Assembly: GCA_021229015.1 (NCBI GenBank)
Contig: CM037788.1
Coordinates: forward strand, 46,428,497 to 46,492,496
DNA length: 64,000 nt
Source of the DNA: Solen grandis
Taxonomy: Eukaryota > Mollusca > Bivalvia > Adapedonta > Solenidae
Direction of reading: 5' to 3'
Positions within the stretch are counted from its first letter, which is position 1. Each line of letters begins with the position of its first letter. A model generated the notes under the pieces. That model searched no databases, was not told the DNA's origin, and saw only the letters and a list, made by a program, of their open reading frames with translations. The position numbers and the translations under genes are program-made. Below, in pieces: positions 42,376 to 52,900 of this stretch.

Positions 42376-43344
42376 ACAAAGAAAGATGTACGAGTAGCAT
42401 GAACAAATATTTACAGAACTGTTTCTTTATCAATTAAGTGGTGTAGTGCATGTAATATTATAAATATTAGTCAAAGCCGAGCCAACTGACCCTACATTAA
42501 ATAGGAGTAAAAAACAATAGCTATAGGGTACAGCAAAAGGAATATCGTGAAATACGAGAAATTTCTCGTATAACGAAAAGGAAAGAGTCACGACCAAAAT
42601 CATCCTAAATGCATTTAGCCATACTTTATTCCTTGCAAACTTCTGTGTCTAGATTAGGGATGGAAACGAAAAATCGAAAATTTAAATATTCGCATTTGTT
42701 TCAAAATTTTCGAATAGTATTAATGGAATAGAATATTAAGCTAATTTTAACCACAATTATGTATTTAACTTTTTTTTATTTTTACAATTTTTTCTTCCTA
42801 TGTCAAAAGAGTAACTTGATATTCTGTAATTGATCCGAATATTCGTTTACGTCTGACAAATATTTGAATATCATAAAGGTATTGATTGGCATTTTTGTCT
42901 GAATTTAGCATATGTAGACATATATTTTGCTGTTTATGAAATATCTAATTGATTAATACTTTTTTCTGAAACCGCAAAAATAATCATGTTTTATGATAGT
43001 CTGTGTTCCCGTTTTTAATTACAGAACTATCGATCTTCAGAGAGATTGATGTATTGTTTGATTGAAAAAAAAATGATACTCCCGCGAATCCATGGCATCC
43101 CGAGATTAAACCATATGTATTTGCCTTAACACGGCCCCGTCGCTATAAGCATTATTTATCTTATTTCTCAGGTGACACAATCATTCCCTCTTCGGTACAT
43201 TACGATAACAGTGCAATTTAACTCGCCATCGAACAACTTTTCTTTAGTTCCATCAATTTAGTTTTTCGGGATTCAGTTGAGCCTTTATGTCTGAAAAAAA
43301 AAAAAATTTTAAAATTTGTGTCCAAAAAAATTTTATATTTTTTA
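42376..43344. other. noncoding; one perfect short palindrome
   Basis: AT-rich. An 18-bp perfect palindrome 'tacgagaaatttctcgta' lies at 42553-42570, embedded in 'atcgtgaaa...taacgaaaag'. Nothing else recognised. Confidence 0.4.
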
Positions 43345-44110
43345 TACTATCGTTGCCTTTATCTATAGCTTAGATTATAGTTGCCTTTGACTATACTAAT
43401 CGTTGCCTTTAACTATAGCTTAGTTTATAGTTGCCTTTGACTATACTCATCGTTGCCTTTAACTATAGCTTATAGTTACCTTTGACTATATTCATCGTTG
43501 CCTTTATCTTTAGCTTAGATTATAGTTGCCTTTGACTATACTCATCGTTGCCTTTAACTATAGCTTAGTTTATAGTTGCCTTTGTCTATACTAATCGTTG
43601 CCTTTATCTAAAGCCTTGTTTATAGTTGCCTTTGACTATACTCATCATTACCTTTAACTATAGCTTAGTTTATAGTTGCCTTTAACTATACTCATCGTTG
43701 CCTTTAACTATAGCTTAGTTTATAGTTGCCTTTGACTATACTCATCGTTGCCTTTATCTATAGCTTAGTTTATAGTTGCCTTTGACTATACTCATCGTTG
43801 GCTTTATCTATAGCTTAGTTTATAGTTACCTCAAACTATACTCATCGTTGCTTTTTTCTATAGCTTAGTTTATAGTTGCCTTTAACTATACTCATCGTTG
43901 CCTTTAAATACAGCTTAGTTCATAGTTTCCTTTAACTATAGCTTAGTTTATAGTTACCTTAAATATACTCATCGTTGCTTTTAACTATAGCTTAGTTTAT
44001 AGTTGTCTTTAACTATACTCATACTTGCCTTTAAATACAGCTTTGTTCATAGTTGCCTTTAACTATAGCTTAGTTTATAGTTACCTTTAACTATACTCAT
44101 ACTTGCCTTT
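43345..44110 (+). repeat. 50-bp tandem array, about 15 copies
   Basis: Each unit contains 'catcgttgccttt', 'ctatagcttagtttatag' and 'ttgcctttgactatact'. Successive 'cgttgcc' starts at 43351, 43401, 43451, 43496 and 43546 give a period near 50 bp. Late units show shortened versions. The unit itself holds two half-copies of 'ttgccttt.actata', so a 25-bp ancestral motif is likely. Confidence 0.95.
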
Positions 44111-44171
44111 AACTACACGATATACTCACTCAGGCTCCGCTCTCGTGACTATATCGTGTAGTTAAAGGCAA
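44103..44171. repeat. 22-bp perfect hairpin closing the array
   Basis: 44103-44124 is the exact reverse complement of 44150-44171, with a 25-nt GC-richer loop ('ctcactcaggctccgctctc' plus 'gtgac'). After it, inverted array units continue to about 44220 ('ggcaactatgaactaagctg', 'aaggcaacgatgagtatac'). The array therefore turns round on itself here. Confidence 0.9.
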
Positions 44172-44220
44172 CTATGAACTAAGCTGTATCTAAAGGCAAC
44201 GATGAGTATACTTAAAGGTA

Positions 44221-44417
44221 AAAGTGTGAGTTATCTGCTTGCATAGTCCACACTTATTCTTTTTACAAAAGTATTGAGCTATGCGGTGATTATAAACAAA
44301 TGCCAGCATCTGATTGGACGAGAGGAAAATACAATGTGCTAATTCTGTATTCATGATATGCCAACACTTTCTTCTGCATTCTATTGTCTGTAGAAATGTC
44401 TTAATAGTGTTTTTATC
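44221..44417. other. noncoding, no gene seen
   Basis: AT-rich spacer between two tandem arrays. Confidence 0.4.
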
Positions 44418-44556
44418 AATGTGGTTTTATCAATTTGTTGTAATTTGGGTATTTAATACCTCTAGTTTTATCAATTTGTTGCAATTTGGGTATTTATTAC
44501 CTCTAGTTTTATCTTTTTGTTGTAATTTGGGTATTTAATCAATTTGTTGTAAAATC
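44418..44556. repeat. 49-bp tandem repeat, about 2.8 copies
   Basis: 'ggttttatcaatttgttgta' / 'atttgggtatttaatacctc' repeats three times with few changes. Confidence 0.85.
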
Positions 44557-45900
44557 ACACCCCAAAAACCAACACGAACATAAACTGGTACACTGGATTC
44601 ACTTACATAAAGTGTTGCCAAGAGAGCTTCCTGTAGAATGTAGTTCGTAGGTCTTGCAAACACAAAAAGACAGATAGACTCAGGTCCGATGAATAAGGCA
44701 GAGGGTTTACAACATGTACATTTTCAGACACTTATAACATTATTAACATCTTCGCAAATGAGAGGATCGATGCGTTGTAAAGTGGTCGTGAAACAAAAAG
44801 ATCACTAACAATTCATCATAAATAATAATAATAATAAATGCGAGTATCGAGCTGGTGGCGAGTATCGAGTCAACTCTGAGGTCGAGAATCAAGTTGAAAA
44901 AGTCTAATATCTAGTTTGGTTTAAATATCGAATCAAGTCTGGCATCGATCTTCGCGATGCATAAGAAATGTGAATACAACTTGGTATCACCCTCGAAAAA
45001 TTCTTGAAAATTCAAACTTTAGATTTTATTCTTGGATTGAACTGACATGGAAATATCTCGAAATACTTAGTAAGTATTCTAATTTGTATTATTATTATCA
45101 TCATTATTATTAACATCACTATTATTGCTTCTTTCATACGTAATGTTTCCTGCCTAAATTCCTTGTCAACAATTGAATGAAACGCTTTAAAAACGCGTTA
45201 CAATAAAAAATAGCTTGATAGTTAATTAAGATTTGAGATTCGTGATAGTAGAGATCTAAAGATTCACCCCAAACAAGTCTCTTCTAGTCACTGACCGTTT
45301 CAAAGCGGTAACTGTTGGTATCCTTTTTTTTTCTTTTTTGGTCAATTCACATGCACTTCTTTCATGGGTTAGTTTTAAGTTAAAGGTGATTGGGTCTTTG
45401 AAAACCACCACCACTATCTTCATCTCCTTTAAATTTTTCTAGATAAGATATTCAAATATCTCTGAGACGCACGTTCAGGTTATTTTAAGTCTCATCAAGA
45501 GTAAAATTATCTGAAGAGTCCGTGCTGGCTGATGACTACTTTCATACGCTTTCATTTGTTCTTATGTAATAAGATATCTTCTTTTCTTCTTTCTATGTCA
45601 CCCGTAGAGTACTTGTCACAAAATAATTTTGACGTGGCCTGAAAATAAGTGTAGATTTAGAGTACGTTGTATTTGTCACGTAGGCCAGAGTGGAACTGTG
45701 TTAACTGATTTTGGTAATATAAGGTTTATCATAGGTTTCTTTTATTACCTTTTGTTCAGAATGAGATATGATTAGGGTTTGAAATGGTTATATCTTCTTT
45801 TTTTGCTAAGTTTTAAGTGTATTAAGAGAGATGTTATAGGCTTAGAAGTTTAAACCTATAGTTTCTTTACATAAGCCCTTTTTATCAGTATACCTCAGTG
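44557..45900. other. noncoding, no gene seen
   Basis: 44845-44960 repeats the word 'tatcgag' or 'atcgagtca' several times in irregular spacing. Otherwise AT-rich and empty. Confidence 0.4.
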
Positions 45901-47010
45901 TTGTCAGTGTTTCTCGGGATGCACGGGATTTAGCGATTTACAATTTATTGCACGATTCACGTGATATTTATTTTTTAAGAGTAAAATCGTGGGGTTTTAG
46001 TATATAAGTTGATTTGTATGGAGCCTCAGTGTCAGATATCGATGGGAGCTACGGAAGATGCCTAGTCCAGTCTAGAGCATTCTGACCAAATTACACTACG
46101 GAGCTTGTGTGAGTAAAATTTTGCTCTGCATTATTATGTATATTTGATGTAATTTTAGAATAATTATGTTAGTTTATAGGTCCTTAATTTTTATATTACC
46201 TAATAGGAAATTTAATTTGTTTTTAATTAAGAAATGTGGGGATGTATGGAATATCTGTCTGGTATATAATTGCTAACAGTTCTCTGTGTTAATGCACTTA
46301 TGTAAAACCATAATATTTTTGTATGGTATAAAATGCACGTATGTAATACCAGAGATTTGTTATTTGGTATGAAGGTAGTATTATGAAGTAATACAGTGTC
46401 TGCACATTATATTTGGTGTGATAAGTAAATAAGAGCTATTTATTGTTTGTAGCCGTATTTAGTTGGGGCATAGTGCCTATGTAATCTGGGTGGTCACAGT
46501 CGATCGGGACCCCATTGGTAGACTACGTCGCAAGGACGGGAGGATCTACGTATGCGTCATATAGACGACAGGGTGTCTACGTTGGACTAAGTAGATCACA
46601 TTTACTGAAGGGACAGTGACGACAGGAAGTCGGTCCAGTGTTCATCGATAAGAGCACGTGATATAGTTTATGAGTACTGTGAATTAAGGAGTCGTTTTTT
46701 GAATGTGGCACATTTAAGTACATTCATAACAGTAAGCCATTGTGTAGATTGATATGCGGTCAGAGTGATAACAGAACTTTCAGTGCAGTTATTATTATAC
46801 CAACAGATAAAGAGACAGTTAGCCGGCAGTTTTTTTTCATATTCTTTAATTCTTTTCTAATATCCTCATTGTATATATTTTTAGATTAAATATAAGTTTT
46901 AAGAAAGTTGTTTGGCATTTATTCTACCTTAGAGAGTTGTCAGCCCTTGGTCATTTTGTTACAGTACTACAAGGACAACTGGCTACATTACTAAAAAAAA
47001 AAAAAAAGCT
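45901..47010. other. unassigned region ending in an A run
   Basis: 46440-46780 is GC-richer than its flanks ('gatcgggaccccattggtag', 'cgcaaggacgggaggatc') but all frames are broken. The block ends 'gacaactggctacattact' followed by 15 A at 46994-47008. It could be a retroposed noncoding transcript or part of an LTR; 'tgttaca' near 46958 resembles an LTR end. I cannot support either. Confidence 0.25.
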
Positions 47011-48050
47011 GATTGCACGGTGGATCACCGTCGGGCATATACTGTATTTGTTTCGTGGGTCAATGGACCCGGGTCTGGAGGTTTAAAATCCTTTCGGTTG
47101 CAATTACAGCATTTTTTCGTTATAAAACATGAACTTTTTGACTAGAATTGAGGGAGCATGAATGAAAGACAAAAAAAACCCCAGAGAATACGCAAACAAG
47201 TTCAGAAATTGATTGCATTCAATGCTGGAAATGAAGACAAAATATGTAGCAATTCGGAATTGTTCCTTTCGTATCCCATTCTATTTTTATCATAATTAGA
47301 GATTATTTTTATCAACATCATCAAAATGTCCATTTCAACATAAAAACGTACTCTATCAATTTTAATTATAAATTGAAATTCACAAGTTCGTGTCAATTTG
47401 ATAAATCCCGTTTTGAAATGGGGAAAAGCACAAAAGCATTGAAGACTGAAGATGTTTCATTCTGAACCGGGAGACCCGACATAGCCTACGATATTTTGAT
47501 CAACAAAATTGCAATTAACAACTGCATTAAAAAGTATGTACACGGTAAATTGATATTTATTGTAAATACGAAGATACATTATAGTTTTTTTTATGAAAAC
47601 TTATATAAATATCCCTTTTTCAGGTTATTGTTTAGATCCCAGAAATGAAAGTACATTTCGGAAAGGTTCGGACTTTTACATTGCTGTACTGTAATGGTTA
47701 GCGATTAGTTTTATGAAGCTTGAGATGGTTACAGTATCTATAGGCAGAGGAAGTATTTGGTGAAATTTGTGAAAATATGCTCGAGTTTAAAATATCTGTT
47801 ACTAGTGCAAGTATTTACATAAAATATCAATTTAAAAAAAATTTTGGTTAAATTATTTTTAATATAGATAATCTACAGTTTTGTGTTAGAAGATATGAAT
47901 ACCTAATGTAGCTTCGTGGTTCAGAGTATGATTAATTCATGAAAAAAAATGTATTTAATGAGTAAAAAAAAAAGAAGTTGGAAACAATTTCTGTAATGAA
48001 ATATATTTTAATGCTTTATTGCAATACATTTTGTTTTTATTTACAACTGT
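47011..48050. other. noncoding AT-rich, no gene seen
   Basis: No exon or named repeat recognised. Confidence 0.4.
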
Positions 48051-48054
48051 ATAA

Positions 48055-48190
48055 TGTCACAGGGTAAGAAAGATGTGCAGCCTGACCGTGACTCAAACTC
48101 GGGGCCTATTTTTTTTACCAGGCAAATGCTTTTTACCGACTGAGCTTCCTGGCAGCATACATATCTTTCTACCCTATTTTTAGTAATTGG
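48055..48190 (-). mobile_element. tRNA-derived SINE, family S3, copy 1
   Basis: Reverse-complemented: 'gaagctcagtcggtaaaaag' (A-box region), 'gcatttgcctgg' and 'cgagtttgagtcacggtcag' (B-box region), followed by 'tttcttaccctgtgacat'. The same order recurs at 48318-48460. Distinct from S1 and S2. Confidence 0.75.
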
Positions 48191-48317
48191 TACATTATCC
48201 CCCTTCACTTAAGAATGTGTCCCTGAATTCTAGGAGTTATTGGGTACCGGTAAATATAACCAAGTGCAGGTGTATTTAGACAGACCTGGCACCTTATAAT
48301 GTCACAGTTACACGTTC

Positions 48318-48460
48318 GCCCAATGTCACAGGGTGAGAAAAATGTGGAGCCTGACCGACACTCGAGCCCAGGGACTTTTTATGCTTACAGGGCGAATGCT
48401 CTACTGACTGATTGAGGTTCCCGCCGGATACACATCTTTATCCCTTATTGTGAGTAATAT
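48318..48460 (-). mobile_element. tRNA-derived SINE, family S3, copy 2
   Basis: 'caatgtcacagggtgagaaa', 'ggagcctgaccgacactcga', 'aggtt' and 'gcgaatgctctactgactga' read as the complement of S3. It sits 130 bp from copy 1 in the same orientation; the spacer also repeats 'ataatgtcac'. Confidence 0.75.
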
Positions 48461-48554
48461 TCAGTATGCATTTCTGGAATCTCTATCTTATTTATGTGTT
48501 TCAATACTAAAGCAAATTTATTACTGATGTTCACGCACTGTATATTTAAAATTA

Positions 48555-49378
48555 TACTGACGGGCAAAAGAAACGCCCCAACGGAATTTGGCGTTATTTT
48601 CCTCCTACCTATTGAAATTTCAATCTGTATATATGTACATTGACCGACAATCACGGCAAAGAAAAAATCGTGCGCATCTATTCAGCCCGATGTCCATTTC
48701 CGGTGGCTGCTCATGATTTCCACGTGCACCTCGTGTATGTTAACCACGTGGTGAAATCGATCACATTTTACACAGTTACATGTGTTGGTCGATAGACAAT
48801 CACAATTTCAGAGATTTTCTGATTGAACATTCTTATTTAAGAATGCCAAGGCTAAATTCTGAAGAGAGAGCTCGCGTTTTGGCCATGCTCGAATGCGGGC
48901 GAACGCAAGGACAAGTCGCCAGACGTTTTAACGTCTCGCGTTCGACGATTCGGCGTCTTGTTCGACGTGTTAGAGTTACGGGAACGTTTGCCGATCGGCC
49001 ACGTTCAGGAAGACCTCGTGTGACGTCTGTAAGACAAGATAATTTCATACGTCAACGTCATTTGCGTGGCAGGTTTGTGACGGCGGAATCGACGTCGTGT
49101 TTAGTAGTCGGTAACCGTGGTCGCCAAATAAGTCGTTATACGGATACGGTTAGAAGAAAACACGACTGAGGGAACGCGGGATTACCTGCCGTAGACCCTA
49201 CCGTGGTTTAGTTATAACTTTAAGCCACCGTAACCAACGTCTGATCTGGGCCCGCAACCATCGCGGTCAGCCTTGGTAGAACGTGGTGTTCAGCGACGAG
49301 TCGAATTTCAACTTATGGAACGCCGACGGGCGTATCCGTGTGTACAGGCGACGTCACGAACCCTACGGTCTGTTACAA
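48555..49378 (+). mobile_element. Tc1/mariner-type transposon, 3'-truncated
   Basis: Begins at a TA with 'ctgacgggcaaaagaaacgc', a plausible terminal repeat start. Transposase follows from 48843. The element is cut at about 49378 where a 218-bp tandem array begins, so the third catalytic block and the right terminus are missing. Confidence 0.85.
48843..49378 (+). pseudogene. Tc1/mariner transposase, N-terminal two-thirds with frameshifts
   Basis: From ATG: MPRLNSEERARVLAMLECGR, TQGQVARRFNVSRSTIRRLV, RRVRVTGTFADRPRSGRPRV, i.e. the paired-type double helix-turn-helix DNA-binding region of Tc1 transposases with its GRPR linker motif. The frame stops at 49169; after a frameshift the sequence continues LRERGITCRRPYRGLVITLS, HRNQRLIWARNHRGQPW, a stop, then NVVFSDESNFNLWNADGRIR and VYRRRHEPYG. 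FSDESNF is the block with the second catalytic aspartate. A change near 49070-49150 disturbs the region of the first aspartate. The D34E-type final glutamate lies beyond the truncation. Dead copy. Confidence 0.85.
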
Positions 49379-49999
49379 CCAAAATTGCAATAACGCCGAG
49401 AATTGCAATAAAATTGCAATCATTTTATTGCAATTCTGGTTGCACAGGGCTACGAGAATTGCAATAAAATCGAGAATTGCAATAAACTTAAAATACACAT
49501 TTAAACTTAAGAATAAGGTTTAACAACATGTTATAAGATGTTTAGAAATGGATAACGTGGCATTTTTGGTGATCAGTGATCATGGGATACATTTTTTAAT
49601 CAAAGCTGGGGGTCCGAGTTTTGCAATAAAATTGCAATAATTTTATTGCAATTCTGGTTGCACAGAGGTACGAGAATTGCAATAAAATCGAGAATTGCAA
49701 TAAACTTAAAATACACATTTAAACTTAAGAATAAGGTTTAACAACATGTTATAAGATGTTTAGAAATGGATAACGTGGCATTTTTGGTGGTCAGTGATCA
49801 TGGGATACATTTTTAATCAAAGCTGGGCGTCCGAGTTTTGCAATAAAATTGCAATAATTTTATTGCAATTCTGGTTGCACAGAGGTACGAGAATTGCAAT
49901 AAAATTGAGAATTGCAATAAACTTAAAATACACATTTAAATTTAAGAATAAGGTTTAACAAAATATTATAAGATGTTTAGAAATGGATAACGTGGCAAA
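49378..49999. repeat. 218-bp tandem array, nearly 3 copies
   Basis: Units contain 'attttattgcaattctggtt', 'aattgcaataaacttaaaat', 'ttagaaatggataacgtgg' and 'atcaaagctggg'. 'ttttattg' occurs at 49423, 49641 and 49858 (217-218-bp steps). Inside each unit 'aattgcaata' and its inverse alternate, so strong local hairpins are expected. The last copy stops abruptly where the 451-bp satellite starts. Confidence 0.95.
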
Positions 50000-52900
50000 A
50001 TCCGACCATTAATGGCGGCTGTAGAGCGTTAACACCTTTTTTCACTATTTTTAGCTCAGACGTCACATGACGTCATAGGGTGCTGAAGATACTTTTGTTC
50101 AAAAGCGCATACTTTACTCTCATAAGTCTGAAATTTTCATTAGTCTGAACCACTGGCATCATGTCGAAATCATTGCCCTAATATGAAAATTAAAAAGTAT
50201 GCTTATGACGTCACATGACGACATTTGACGTCATGACTCAAAATATATGTAGAAATTATGAAGAACTGCAAACTGTGTAAGTTTCAACTTTCTATTTCAC
50301 CCTGAAGCTCTTTAATCCTAAAATGAAATTTTCGGTCCTATGTTCGAATCTTATTTCAGCCACAGAACTTCGGTCTTTCGGAATTTCGGTTAGCTGACAG
50401 GATATGCAAACCTAACTTTCAAGATGTACCATCTGTGAAAATTTGAAGAAAATCCGACCATAAATGGCGGCTGTAGAGCGTAAACACCATTTTTCACTAT
50501 TTTTAGCTCTGACGTCAGGTGACGTCATAGGGTACTGAAGATGCTTTTGTTCAAAAGCGCATACTTTACTGTCATAACTCTGAAATTTTCATTATTCTGA
50601 ACAACTGGTATCATGTCAAAATCATTACCCTAAAATGAAAATTAAGAAGTATGCTTATGACGTCACATGACGTCCTATGACAACAGGACTCAAAATATAT
50701 GTAGCAATTCTACAGAACTGCAAACTGTGTAAGTTTCAACTTTCTATCTCATCCTGAAGCTCTTTAATCCTAAAATGAAATTTTCGGTCCTATGTTCGAA
50801 TCTTATTTCAGCCACAGAACTTCGGTCTTTCGGAATTTCGGTAAGCTGACAGGATATGCACACCATAGTTTCAAGATGTACCATCTGTGAAAATTTGAAG
50901 AAAATCCGACCATAAATGACGGCTGTAGAGCGCGAACACCATTTTTCACTATTTTTAGCTGTGACGTCATGTGACGTCATAGGGTGCTGAAGATGCTTTT
51001 GTTCAAAAGCGCATACTTTACTGTCATAACTCTGAAATTTTCATTATTCTGAACAACTGGCATCATGTCGAAATCATTGCCATAAAATGAAAATTAAGAA
51101 GTATATCTTTTACGTCCCATGACGTCATATGAGGTCACAACTCAAAATATATGTAGAAATTCTGCAGATCTGATAACTGTGTAAGTTTCAACTTTCTATC
51201 TCATCCTGAAGCTCTTTAATCCTAAAATGAAATTTTCGGTCCTATGTTCGAATCTTATTTCAGCCACAGAACTTCGGTCTTTCGGAATTTCGGTTAGCTG
51301 ACATGATATGCAAACCTAACTTTCAAGATGTACCATCTGTGAAAATTTGAAGAAAATCCGACCATAAATGACGGCTGTAGAGCGCGAACACCAATTTCCA
51401 GAATTTTTAGCTGTGACGTCATGTGACGTCATAAGGTGCTGAAGATGCTTTTGTTCAAAAGTGCATATTTACTGTCATAACTCTGAAATTTTCATTAGTC
51501 TGAACAACTGGCATCACGTAGAAATCATTGCCCTAAAATGAAAATTAAGAAGTATGCTTATGACGTCATATGACGTCATATGACGTTACGACTCAAAATA
51601 TATGTAGAAATTCTGCAGAACTGCAAACTGTGTAAGTTTCAACTTTCCATCTCATCCTGAAGCTCTTTAATCCTAAAATGAAATTTTCGGTCCTATGTTC
51701 GAATCTTATTTCAGCCATAGAACTTCGGTCTTTCGGAATTTCGGTTCGCTGACAGGATATGCACACCTTTGATTCAAGATGTACCATCTGTGAAAATTTG
51801 AAGAAAATCCGACCATAAATGACGGCTGTAGAGCGCGAACACCATTGTTCACTATTTTTAGCTGTGACGTCATGTGACGTCATAGGTTGCTGAAAATTAC
51901 TGAAATCAAAATTTCCTCACGTGACTAATAAGCCATAAAATTTTCATCGTCCTAGGTCCATTGCAACATTTAAAAATAAGTGTTTAGTTAGGAAGAAAAA
52001 AAGAATAATAATAACTAGATGTCATTCGTGAAAACGAATGATAGGACTTTCTGCAAGCTATGTTAATGCAAAAAGCAGGAGATGGAAGTTGCATGTAATG
52101 ACTCACCTCTGGTAGTATTTCATGTTCATGCTGAACAATTGACATTATATTCCGAAATTAGTGCAAATGATAAGAACTAAGTATTAGTCTGTGACGTAAC
52201 ATGATGTCATATGACGTCAGGACATGACTGCAAACTTGATTTCTAGTTTAAAGGTCCTATGTTCGAATCTTCCTTCAGCCACAATACTTCGGTCTTTCGG
52301 AATTAAGGTTAGCGGACAAAATATTCACACCTTAGTTTCAAGATGTACCATCTGTGAAAATTTGAAGAAAATCGGACCATAAATGGCGGCTGTAGATCGT
52401 GAACACCAATTTTCACTATTTTTAGCTCAGACGTCACATGACGTCATAGGGTGTTGAAGATGCTTTTGTTCGAAAGCGCATACTTTACTGTCAAAACTCT
52501 GAAATTTTCCTTATTTTGAACAACTGGCATTATGTCGAAATCATTGCCCTAAAATGAAAATTAAGAAGTATGCTTATGACGTCACATGACGTCATTTGAC
52601 GTCACGACTCAAATATGTTAAGAAATTATGAAGAACTGCAAACTGTGTAAGTTTCAACTTTTATTTCATCCTGAAGCTCTTTAATCCTAAAATGAAAATT
52701 TCGGTCCTATGTTCGAATCTTATTTCAGCCACAGAACTTCGGTCTTTCGGAATTTCGGTTAGCTGACAGGAAATGCAATCTTAGTTTCAAGGTATACCAT
52801 CTCTGAAAATTTGAAGAAAATCCAACCATAAATGGCGGCTGTAGAGCGTGAACACCATTTTTCATTATTTTTAGCTCTGACGTCACATGACGTCACAGGG

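Noticed and set aside
44557..45000. Irregular 'atcgag' words as a tandem repeat
   Set aside because: Spacing is too irregular to define a unit.
45901..47010. LTR or retroposed RNA ending in A15
   Set aside because: The A run and a 'tgttaca' phrase are suggestive, but no matching second LTR, primer-binding site or target duplication was found.
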